The position numbers and the translations under genes are program-made. A stretch of 63,866 nucleotides of DNA from Phycisphaerae bacterium (lineage in GTDB: Bacteria; Planctomycetota; Phycisphaerae; UBA1845). The notes beneath the pieces are model-generated. The model did no database searches. It was not told the origin of the DNA and worked only from the letters and a program-made list of their open reading frames with translations. The stretch's first letter is position 1; every line of letters begins with the position of its first letter. Shown piece by piece: positions 9,601 to 17,413 of the stretch. The stretch covers positions 41,442-105,307 of the forward strand of contig JAJVHU010000028.1 in NCBI GenBank assembly GCA_022072505.1, given 5' to 3'.

Positions 9601-12600
9601 GCGTGCCGCCGCCGTAGGCGAGGTTCACCGCGTCCGCAATCTCGCTCGGCACGCCGAACTTCACGTCGATGATCCGCACTTCCTGCTGCATGCAGGTCTG
9701 CTGGTCGATCCGCTCGATCGTCGCCAGCACCTCGGGCTTGATCGCGTTCGGAACGCTGTAAAAGAGAATCCGCCCGTCGCCGGTCGCGTAGAACTTCGCC
9801 CCTTCGGCCGGCGCGCCGCCGCGGCCCTTTCCGCCGGACCCCGCGTCGCTGAACATCTGCCCGAGCTGCGTTGCCAGCTCGCCGCCCTCCGCGCAATGAA
9901 GCTCAATGAACTCGTACTGCGTCCCTTCCGGCGCCACGTCCAGCCGCGCGATGACCTCCTTCACCTCGGTCATCTGCTCCTCCGTCGCCCGCACCACCAC
10001 GACGTTCAGACGCGGATACGGCAGGAACGTCGGCGGCGCGATCGGGCTTTGCCCCGACGCCTTGCCGCCTCGCGCATCGCCGCCGGCGCCGCCCCGAGCC
10101 GCGTCGGCGAAGTGCTGATCCAGCATGTCCGACACGTCCGTCGCCAGCGAGTTGGTCAGCGGAACCCACTCCACCTTCCGCTCCGGCAACTCGAAGCTCT
10201 CCCAGTCCGTGATCAGCGTCCCGATGAAATTCAGCGCCGGCTCAGGCGCCAGCGCGATGATCGTGTTCGCCATCGGATTGCTGCTGATCCGGATCTGCGC
10301 CGGAATGATCTCCGTCCCCGAGATCGGGTCGATGATCGGTTTCGGCATGACGCCGCCGTCCGACTCCGCGTCACGCAGACGCTCCTCCTGCGACTTCGGC
10401 TTCTCATCCAGCCGCAGGAAATCACGCAGCTTCTTCTCCACGTCCTCCGCCTGAAGTTTCTTCAGCGCGAAAATGCGGAACTCGCTCTCGACCTCCTGAG
10501 GTCGGTCGATCGTCGCCAGCAACTCCAGGATCGCGGGATACATCCCCGTCGGCGCGCGGAACACCAGCGTCCGGTCGCGCGGGTTCGCGTAAACCGTGAT
10601 CTGCGTGGACTGCTGCGCCTGCATCTGCGCCAGCATCTGCTGGTTCGGGTTCTGCTGTTGTCCGTCGTCGCCCTGCCCCGGCTGACCGGGACGACCCGGC
10701 TGACCCGGAGCCCCGCCGGGAATGCCGGGAACCTGCCGTCCGCCGTCCTCCTCCTCGCCTCGTCCCGCGCGATTGCCGCCGCCCGTCGCAGCCGCCCGCG
10801 CCGCCGCCGCCTGCTGCGCCTGACGCTGCGCCATCTGCTGCATCTGCTGCTGCTGCTGGCGCATCAGGTTCTGCATGTTCCGCGACCCCGCGCCGAACAT
10901 CTCCTCGATGATGTCCTTCGCCAGCACCGGGTCGATGTATTTCACCCGGTACACGCGGATGTCCGGCTTCGTGGAAGGCTGCTCCTTCGCAAGCTCCGTG
11001 ACCATCTCCTCGACGGCCGTCACGTCCTCGTACGAACCTTCAACCACCAGCGTGTTCGTGATCGGATCCCAGATCAGCGAAACCTTCTCGAGTTCACCTT
11101 CTCCGGTTTCGCGGTCCACGCCCGTCTGGCGCGGAACCACAAAGAGTCGGGATTCGCCTTCGGGTTCGATCGACGCCGGAGGCGACGCAGCCGGCCGCGG
11201 CGCGGGCATGCCCGGCAGCGGGTCGTCGCCCGTCACCACCGGAACGTCTCCGCTCCGCACGTCCGTCGGCGGTTCCTCCGTCGTCATTCCGCCTTCGCCG
11301 GCGTTCGCGGCGCCCTCGACGGATTCCGTCGCCCCGTCGTCGTCTTCGCGCGACTTGCGATCGCCTTTCTTCTCCGCCCGACTGTCGCTTTTCTTCGCGG
11401 CTTTTTCCTTCGGCGCGGGCTCCGTCGGTTCAGCCTCCTTCTTCTTCTTGTTTTTCTTGCCGCCGGATTCCGGAGGGGCCTCTTGAGTCAACGCCGTCAG
11501 GATCAAGCTCGCCGACCGCGCCGCGGAAAGCGGCGACGGCAGCACGCAACCGCCGCCGGTCTTGCCGGGCTCACTTGCGGACGACCCGGCGCCCGCGCCG
11601 TTGGCGCCTCCGCTGCGCCGCGGCTGCACCTTCTCCACGCCGTAATCGTCCAGCACGTCCTGGTTCGCCTGCGGCGCGAGCTTCTTCTCCATCTCGCGCC
11701 CGTCGATGTTGATGCGCTCCGCGACCGACTCCACCGGAACGTTGATCGGCACCGGAATGACCCGTCGCGTCGGAACATCCTTCTCGCCCGGCTTGTCCAC
11801 CACGGCGAAGATGATCTTCTGCACTTCCTGCAGCACCGACAGCCGAGGATGTTTCACCGTCAGCGTGTTCAGATCCTCGTCGTAGCTGATCGCCGGGTCA
11901 TCCTCCCACATCCCCGTCACGTACGTGTCCAGCGCGAGATACGCATCCCACGCATCCGCGTACGACAGCTCATAAATCAGCGTGTAAGGCTCGAGAGGCT
12001 TGATCAGCGGGCTGTCGCCCTCGCCGGGAGCGGGGTCGAGCTTCGCCAGCAGGCTGTCGATCTCCTCCAGCTTCGCCGCCGAGGTCACGATCAGGATCGT
12101 CCTCGCGTAGTAGTCCGCCTGAAGATAAAGGTCTCGTCCCTGATACGTCCGCGTGCTCTCCCACTCCGGCTCCGACGACGGTCCGAAGAGCGCGTCCAGG
12201 CTGTCCTCATCGCTTTTCTTGCTGGAGGGTTTCGGCTGCGGCGCCGGCGCCTGGGCGCGTCCTCGCGGCTGCGCGCCGCTCGCCTGCGGCGCGTCGATCA
12301 CGTTGATGATCAGGTCGACGAGCTGCTTCGGCTCAGCCTCGTTGATGTGATAAAGTTTGACCTGCTGCCCGACCAGCGCCTGCTTGTCGAGATCCTCGAT
12401 CCACTTCTGCGCCTGATCGAGTTCCGCCACCGTGCCGTGCATGACCACCGCGTGGCCGCCCGGCGCCTCGGCGATGTAAAACTGCCCCGCGCCGCCCGGC
12501 GCCCCGCCGCCGCCCCGACCCGGACGCGGCCCCGGACCGCCGCCCCCGCCCTGCTCATTGCGGATCATCGCCGAAATCGCGGTCGCAATCTGCTCCGGTT

Positions 12601-15600
12601 GAGCCTTCTTCAAGGCTACGTGGCGCATCGCCCGCACCGACGCCTCCGCGCCCTTCAGATGCTCGATCATCTCCTCGATCTTCGGAAAATGCGCCCGGTC
12701 CGCGATGACGATCAACTTGCTCGTCGCCGCCTGCGGAATGAACTGCGGACCGGTCGTCCTCGCCCCGCCCGAAACCGGCGGCCGTCCGCCGCGCGACGGC
12801 TGACCCCCCGACGACTCGGACCCGATCAGCGACGGCATCACCTGTCCAAGCTGCTCCGCCATCGCCGCCACGTCCGTCCCCGTCGGGTACGTGTACACCC
12901 GCGTCTCCGTCCCCTCCTCGGGCGGAACATCAAACTGGTGAACAACCTCCTCAATCTTCGTCATCACCACCGCCGACGCCTTCACCAGCAGACGCTTGTC
13001 CAGCGGAAAGAGCGTCGCGCCCGCCGAAGCCTGCGCCCCCGGCCGACCCGTCGGGCGACCGCTCCGCGGAGGCCCCTCGCCCCCGAGGTTCATCGCGCCG
13101 GACGACGCCTGAAGCACCATCGCCTCCACGATGCTGATGATCGTCTGCGGATCCGCGTACTGAAGCGTGAACGTCCGCTCGATCTGATCCGACGGCTGAT
13201 CGAGAACGCCGACCAGGTCGCGGATCTGCTGCAACTCCGCAGCGCCGGCCCCGAACACGAGGAGGCCCCCGTCGGTCGCCAGCAGCTTGCGCGACGACCC
13301 TGACGGCGAGGCGTTGTTCCCGCGCTGCGGACCGGTCGGTGCGCCGCCCAGAAAGCTGTTGATGCGCTCGATCGCCTCATTCGGATCCAGGTGCGACAGC
13401 GCGATCCGCGTGAACGAGTTCGCCCCGTCGTCCACGTCGAGTTGCGAAATCAGCGCCGCGTACTGCTCCCACTCCCGATCCGAACACAGCACATAAAGCC
13501 GCCCGTTCTCGTCGTCCGGCGTGAACTTGCCCGCCGACGGGCGCGCGCCGCCTCGCGGCGGATTGCCCCCGGTCGGACGCGGCGACGCCGCACCCTCGGA
13601 CGAGTCATACGTCTGAAGCAACGCCGTGATCCACGACGGCGTCTTATGCCGGATCTCCGCGATGTGCAGCGTCGCGTCCCCGGGCGTCGGCTGGTCGAAC
13701 ATCGCCGCCAGCTCCCTCACCCGCGCCACGCCTTCCTCGCTGCCCACCACGACAAGCTGGTTCCAGTCCGTCATCGGAAGGATCACCACGCCGTGCGACG
13801 ACGCCGTGTTCGACCGTGTCTGCGACGGGCGACCCGGCGTCGGACGCGGCGGGGCGGCCTCGGCGGCCTTGCCCGACTCCGCGTCCAGAATGCTCTCGAT
13901 CGTCTGCGCCAGATCGTCCGCGTTCGCGTGCTCAACCGGAATCACCACCGGCACGCGCTTCGACTCCTCCGCCTCGACGTCCAGATCCGAGAGAAACCCG
14001 CGGAATTCCTCGATCCGGATCGGCAGCGCGTACGCCTGGACTTCCTTCCGCTCGTCGTTGGGGATGAAGATCGACTCCGGTTCGTCCCCCACCGCAATGC
14101 TCAGTCCGTCGCCCCCCGATCGCGACGGCGCGTTCGTCCCGCCCGTCGGCCGCGCCGGAGGCGTCGGCGTCCGCGGAGCGGACTTCCCGCTGGGCTTCTG
14201 CATGAACCGCTCGATCGTCTCCACCGCCTGCGACGGCAGAATGTGCAGACACGCGATCCGCTGGAACTCACGCCGATCCTTGATGTCGATCAGGAACCGC
14301 TCCGCCATCGTCAGGTACTTGTTGATGTCGCTGACCTTGGCGTAAATCCCGATGACGTTCGACCCCTCCTGCACCGGCGCGATCCGCGCGTAATCCGGCA
14401 CGAAGCTGCGCAGCAGGTCAAGGTTCGCCGCCGACCCGGCCGGCAGTTCGTACTGCACGTACACCAGCTCATCATCGTGCGGACGCGCGGCGCGGAACTC
14501 CGCCACGCTCGTAAACATGTGCTCTTCCGGCATCTGCCGCCAGTAATCGTTGACGCTCAGCACGACGAGATACTCGCCGTCGCGCACGATCGTCCGACGG
14601 TTCAGCACGTCCGCCTGCCAGATCGCCGTCTTCACCCGTCGGAACGCCTCCTCCCACGTCATCTCCTTGTCCGCCGGCGCGGCGTAGTACGCGTTCCCCT
14701 TCGGTATGTCCCCGGTCGGCGTCAGGCCGGACTGCCGTCCGAATTCAATCAGCAGATCTTCGTACGTCCCCTGCACGCTGATGACGCCGTAACTCTTGTC
14801 CGCGGCGTCCACCCGGTCGCGGCTCGCGTCAGGCCGCGCGGCCCCGGGGCGGGAGCCCGGCGCGGTCGGCGTTCGCGCGCTCGTTTCACCGTCAGGCCCG
14901 ACCTGCGGCGCGTGGTTCTCGCCTTTCAAGACCGGCGCCTTCTCTCCGACGCCCGGTTCCTCGGGGTCAGCCGGAGGGATCGGACGCGACTGCGTGCTGG
15001 ACTTTCCGCCGGCGTCGCCGCCTGACGGCAACGGAGGATCATCCACCGTCGTAATCGGCCCCTGCGGTCGCGAACCGGAAACCGGCTTCTTCACCGGCGG
15101 CGCGGATCCGCCCGAACCCGACTTGATTTCAGGCTTGATCTCCGACTTCATCGGGTCGTCCCCGGGAAGCTCGGGCGTCTTCGACGTGTCCGGCTCCGCG
15201 CCCGCAGCTTTGACGGCGGCATCTCCCGAAGGCGCGCCTTCCGACGGCGGCGTCAGCCGTCCCGGCTGCACTCGTTCAACCAGAGGAGCCCCGGTTCCCG
15301 TCTTCTCGTTCGAAGGATCCGCGGGCCTGCCGGGCAACGAGACCTTCGGAGCGGAGCCGCCGCCGGGCGTCGGCAGCTTTGACTCGCCGGGCTTCGGATC
15401 CCCGGTCTTCACCGCGCCGGACTTGTCCGCGGGTTTTGCGTTCGCGTCCGCGGGTTTTCCGGCGCCCTTCGGATCGGTCCCCGAAGCACCCTTGTCGGCA
15501 GGCTTGCCCTTGTCGCCGCCCGTCGCGCCCCCGTCGGCCTTGTCGGCCTTCTTCGCGGCCTTTTTATCCTTCTTCTTTTTCTTCTTTCCGCCGGACTTGT

Positions 15601-15766
15601 CCTTCTCGCCGCCGGTCGCGCCGCCGGTGTTTTTGTCCGCCTTCTTCTCCGCCGGAGGCTGCGAAGGCGCGCCGCCCTCCTGCGCAAGGACCGGTCCCGC
15701 CGCCAGCGCCAGCATCAACGCCGGAATGATGATCTTAAGCCAGTTCTGAGAATACCCGACCGTCAT
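6638..15766 (-). CDS. About 3040-residue protein of tandem secretin N-domain repeats, no pore domain
   Basis: The start is the ATG giving MTVGYSQNWL, which has AGGAG nine bases upstream and a clear signal peptide (hydrophobic core, cleavage near VLAQE). A Lys-rich then Pro/Gly-rich linker follows (roughly residues 25-330). After it come about two dozen secretin N-domain-like repeats of 90-110 residues with alternating betas and a final helix ending in LD, such as NTLVVEG...MVTELA and NSLIVFA...LLTKLD. Gly/Ser-rich loops interrupt many repeats. No secretin channel signature is present, and the protein ends in half a repeat and a GSSSSGRRR tail. Near residue 1420 there is a second hydrophobic stretch followed by another Lys-rich linker, suggesting fusion of two secreted proteins. 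It is probably a periplasmic filament or ring stacked on the secretin; that role is inferred from composition and neighbours. Confidence 0.88.
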   Translation of the reverse strand: MTVGYSQNWLKIIIPALMLALAAGPVLAQEGGAPSQPPAEKKADKNTGGATGGEKDKSGGKKKKKKDKKAAKKADKADGGATGGDKGKPADKGASGTDPKGAGKPADANAKPADKSGAVKTGDPKPGESKLPTPGGGSAPKVSLPGRPADPSNEKTGTGAPLVERVQPGRLTPPSEGAPSGDAAVKAAGAEPDTSKTPELPGDDPMKSEIKPEIKSGSGGSAPPVKKPVSGSRPQGPITTVDDPPLPSGGDAGGKSSTQSRPIPPADPEEPGVGEKAPVLKGENHAPQVGPDGETSARTPTAPGSRPGAARPDASRDRVDAADKSYGVISVQGTYEDLLIEFGRQSGLTPTGDIPKGNAYYAAPADKEMTWEEAFRRVKTAIWQADVLNRRTIVRDGEYLVVLSVNDYWRQMPEEHMFTSVAEFRAARPHDDELVYVQYELPAGSAANLDLLRSFVPDYARIAPVQEGSNVIGIYAKVSDINKYLTMAERFLIDIKDRREFQRIACLHILPSQAVETIERFMQKPSGKSAPRTPTPPARPTGGTNAPSRSGGDGLSIAVGDEPESIFIPNDERKEVQAYALPIRIEEFRGFLSDLDVEAEESKRVPVVIPVEHANADDLAQTIESILDAESGKAAEAAPPRPTPGRPSQTRSNTASSHGVVILPMTDWNQLVVVGSEEGVARVRELAAMFDQPTPGDATLHIAEIRHKTPSWITALLQTYDSSEGAASPRPTGGNPPRGGARPSAGKFTPDDENGRLYVLCSDREWEQYAALISQLDVDDGANSFTRIALSHLDPNEAIERINSFLGGAPTGPQRGNNASPSGSSRKLLATDGGLLVFGAGAAELQQIRDLVGVLDQPSDQIERTFTLQYADPQTIISIVEAMVLQASSGAMNLGGEGPPRSGRPTGRPGAQASAGATLFPLDKRLLVKASAVVMTKIEEVVHQFDVPPEEGTETRVYTYPTGTDVAAMAEQLGQVMPSLIGSESSGGQPSRGGRPPVSGGARTTGPQFIPQAATSKLIVIADRAHFPKIEEMIEHLKGAEASVRAMRHVALKKAQPEQIATAISAMIRNEQGGGGGPGPRPGRGGGGAPGGAGQFYIAEAPGGHAVVMHGTVAELDQAQKWIEDLDKQALVGQQVKLYHINEAEPKQLVDLIINVIDAPQASGAQPRGRAQAPAPQPKPSSKKSDEDSLDALFGPSSEPEWESTRTYQGRDLYLQADYYARTILIVTSAAKLEEIDSLLAKLDPAPGEGDSPLIKPLEPYTLIYELSYADAWDAYLALDTYVTGMWEDDPAISYDEDLNTLTVKHPRLSVLQEVQKIIFAVVDKPGEKDVPTRRVIPVPINVPVESVAERINIDGREMEKKLAPQANQDVLDDYGVEKVQPRRSGGANGAGAGSSASEPGKTGGGCVLPSPLSAARSASLILTALTQEAPPESGGKKNKKKKEAEPTEPAPKEKAAKKSDSRAEKKGDRKSREDDDGATESVEGAANAGEGGMTTEEPPTDVRSGDVPVVTGDDPLPGMPAPRPAASPPASIEPEGESRLFVVPRQTGVDRETGEGELEKVSLIWDPITNTLVVEGSYEDVTAVEEMVTELAKEQPSTKPDIRVYRVKYIDPVLAKDIIEEMFGAGSRNMQNLMRQQQQQMQQMAQRQAQQAAAARAAATGGGNRAGRGEEEDGGRQVPGIPGGAPGQPGRPGQPGQGDDGQQQNPNQQMLAQMQAQQSTQITVYANPRDRTLVFRAPTGMYPAILELLATIDRPQEVESEFRIFALKKLQAEDVEKKLRDFLRLDEKPKSQEERLRDAESDGGVMPKPIIDPISGTEIIPAQIRISSNPMANTIIALAPEPALNFIGTLITDWESFELPERKVEWVPLTNSLATDVSDMLDQHFADAARGGAGGDARGGKASGQSPIAPPTFLPYPRLNVVVVRATEEQMTEVKEVIARLDVAPEGTQYEFIELHCAEGGELATQLGQMFSDAGSGGKGRGGAPAEGAKFYATGDGRILFYSVPNAIKPEVLATIERIDQQTCMQQEVRIIDVKFGVPSEIADAVNLAYGGGTRGSSARGGGRGGSTAAGRITVTASDPTRKLFVSAPNEDAFKQVESLVGKLDIVTDLQFRVFKLQYLNARAVLEMMKGMMAQYQSGSGSRGSSEKFAVDADDATNALIVLGGPQTHAFIQMALTDLDTPDKAVGKIVTAMYQLIRANAEEVAKNINATYGDRKDKGVEVKAEANKAMNVVIVRASEKMQEEIKNNFINPLEEMQPPQLQYKVIDLKHVHPDLMADKIRALVSERVEGFKAVGAKGDAMSTTVVISSDPDMRQLLVLADEDNLKFIEERVTMLDTEETSLKEGLLTKKYPVQWADPNVLKSVIDEWTATRTGKGRTAKQTTVQTSARDLVLAFVDPATSSLIVTASENNHERIQQLLAELDVDTGLGAQREIVFLKQANAEELAQVLSQSMSKSGAVQKRQPGQQLTITPVPALNAILVSGAPKDIEESKALVAQLDLPPNEDAGIVIRVYPLEYLDPQYVVTMVNQAFAQTRSGKQRPEDTIKAAWTPPSNLIIGASKENHDKIAMLLTQLDVASSAQRSVQTIKLTYANAQDVAQNLSQLIQNTQAKKKTEVQPMYVAPDLGTNSLIVFANEVEMNWVKDLLTKLDVEEVTTGRTISSIKVQYADPQAVAQAISNVFGQGAQSSGGRKNPQDAVIAFPEMGTRSVIIASSPRMLKDVQALVAQLDKPEGADRPIRVVEIKNVDPEGVQQVLQDLFSGGADPFGGGRGRRGGGFFFWDQSDSGGGMVVALVPGTNNLVIRANDEEFKKITDLIAQIDVDLAQKQDIRVFMLKHIAVDEAQTALQSYLQRPGSSGSSNRNPFFFSPSRGGSSETLTGGARISAMTSANALVVVAEPEVMTTIEGVIAQLDSELYQEGTFEIIGVEQGYNVSLLAQQVSDAINRGIQGSGQGRSGGTSRGSVTITPDARTRSLIVTGAPSLFPQVRQMVEQLTSRGPAGGEETRLIPIKRLSADDVQAIIDMLRQQDEGVSGSSSSGRRR

Positions 15767-15943
15767 GATGCACGATCTCCTGATGAGCGATCCTTCGTCG
15801 CTGCGCCTTCCCTGACCGAACTCGCGGCCTTGATCCAACCTGCACCGGCGCCTGCCTCACCCGCTTCTACGTGGTCCTCTGTCCCGCGCCTCGTCGCCGT
15901 GTAACATTTCACCTCACCTGACCCGTCCGCCTTCATTGAGCCC

Positions 15944-17368
15944 TCACCGGTTGTCCGGCGGTCCCGCCGGCTGCGGGTTTTCGTCAACCTTGTCAGGCGG
16001 CGTCTGCGCACCGTCCTCCGAGTTCTCGTCCCGCGTCTCGTCCGGCTGACCGGTCGGGCGAGCCGGAAGACCCTCTCCGGTCGTCCGGTTGGAGGCGTCA
16101 TTGCCGGTGTTCGATCCGCCGATCCGCGTTGACGTGCTCAGGCTGCCCGGCCGCGGCGTTGTTCTCGAAGGTGGGGCGTTCGTGCCCGTGCTGATCGGCG
16201 GTCGCGGCGCCGTCCCAGGCCGACTCGACGTTGATCCCGGTGAAGGCGCCGGACCCGATCCCGATGAGGACGACAGCGCCGCCACCGTCTCGCCCGCAAG
16301 CCCCGCCAGCGCCCGAATCTCGTTCTCCGTCAGCGGCGCAACCCCCTGCGACTTCTCCTTCAGGTCCGGGAAAGCGTCCGCGGCCCCCGACTCCACCCGG
16401 CGGCTGAACTCCTCCCCCAGAGGATAAACGTAGATCTTGTCGTGATAGCGCACGAGAGCCCCGCGCGTGCTGGCCGCCTCCAGCATGCCGCCGTCGAATT
16501 CCTGTCCGATGTGGATCCGCTTCCGGTTCGTCGCCCGCGCCGTGTCCTGCACGAGGACGCTCGCCCCCTCCGGCTCATGCATCATCGAGATCGCCACCAC
16601 CCGCCACCGCCCCGACCACGGTTTGCACACCAGCGGATCGGGAGGTTTCGGCGTCCTCGATCCCGTGTCGACCGGCGGCTTCGTTCCTGTCGGCTTCTCC
16701 GGCTCGTATTCCAGAAACGGCTTCGCGCTCGCCAGCTTGACGATGTCAGGCTCGCCGTGCCGCACGAACGTCTTCGGTTGCGGCGGCAGCTTCTTCGGAT
16801 CCACCGTGTACGCCAGCGCCGCCCGCGGACGCGCCGGCAGCAGAAGCGCCTGAATATCGAGGGTCAGCTTGATCAGATCCTTCGCCTTCTCCCCGCGCGG
16901 AGGAACAATCGGCGACAGCTTCGGATCGACAACGCGCATGACTTGCGGCAGCTCGTAAACCTCGCGCAGAAAACCCAGGACGCTTTCCAGCTTCTGCTGA
17001 CCGCTGACCGAGAACCCCAGTTCCTGCGCATCCGTCTTCCCGTAGCGCTGCTCGCGCTTCGGCGTCACCTTCAGTTCCTCCAGCGCATACTCATGCGCCA
17101 GATCCTCGATCTGGTGGTACAACTCGTCCTTCAGTTCCCCCAGCTCCAGCGTGCCGACCCGGCTGACGAGTTTCTCATAATCCCTCCGCGCGAACTCGTA
17201 TTGCGCGTTGAACTCCGCCGCCTCGCTCTCGTCCGCGCGCAGCTTCTCGATGTCCTGCTCGATGTTGACCAGCGGCTCGACCCACCACGCGTAGACGGTC
17301 TTGTACCCCGCCCAGACCGCGATCAGCGCCGCGAAGGTGATCCCCAGGATTTTCGTTCGTTTGTCCAT
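15944..17368 (-). CDS. PilO/GspM-like inner-membrane assembly protein
   Basis: About 474 residues. A cytoplasmic MDKRTK start is followed by one membrane segment (about residues 7-28), then a coiled-coil-forming stretch (about 35-90, rich in Glu, Arg and Leu) and an alpha/beta domain with the plan of PilO/GspM. From about residue 240 a second domain (VCKPWSGRWRVVAISM onward) resembles PilP/GspC-type beta domains. The tail is Ser/Thr/Pro-rich and disordered. PilO and PilP normally connect the inner-membrane platform to the secretin, so a fusion fits a secretin-linked role. The ATG at 17368 was chosen over a GTG five codons upstream; both are possible. It lies 45 bases after the PilM-like gene and 177 bases before the giant N-domain gene. 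Confidence 0.75.
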   Translation of the reverse strand: MDKRTKILGITFAALIAVWAGYKTVYAWWVEPLVNIEQDIEKLRADESEAAEFNAQYEFARRDYEKLVSRVGTLELGELKDELYHQIEDLAHEYALEELKVTPKREQRYGKTDAQELGFSVSGQQKLESVLGFLREVYELPQVMRVVDPKLSPIVPPRGEKAKDLIKLTLDIQALLLPARPRAALAYTVDPKKLPPQPKTFVRHGEPDIVKLASAKPFLEYEPEKPTGTKPPVDTGSRTPKPPDPLVCKPWSGRWRVVAISMMHEPEGASVLVQDTARATNRKRIHIGQEFDGGMLEAASTRGALVRYHDKIYVYPLGEEFSRRVESGAADAFPDLKEKSQGVAPLTENEIRALAGLAGETVAALSSSSGSGPAPSPGSTSSRPGTAPRPPISTGTNAPPSRTTPRPGSLSTSTRIGGSNTGNDASNRTTGEGLPARPTGQPDETRDENSEDGAQTPPDKVDENPQPAGPPDNR

Positions 17369-17413
17369 CTCAATTCCGATCACCCCCCCGCGCGCGACCG
17401 AACGCGCACGCGG

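Noticed and set aside
7211..15025. Very long plus-strand open frames opposite the giant N-domain gene (for example 9896-13303)
   Set aside because: Their products are almost only Arg, His, Leu and Asp, with no domain or ribosome site. They arise because GC-rich codons of the real gene leave the complementary frame open.
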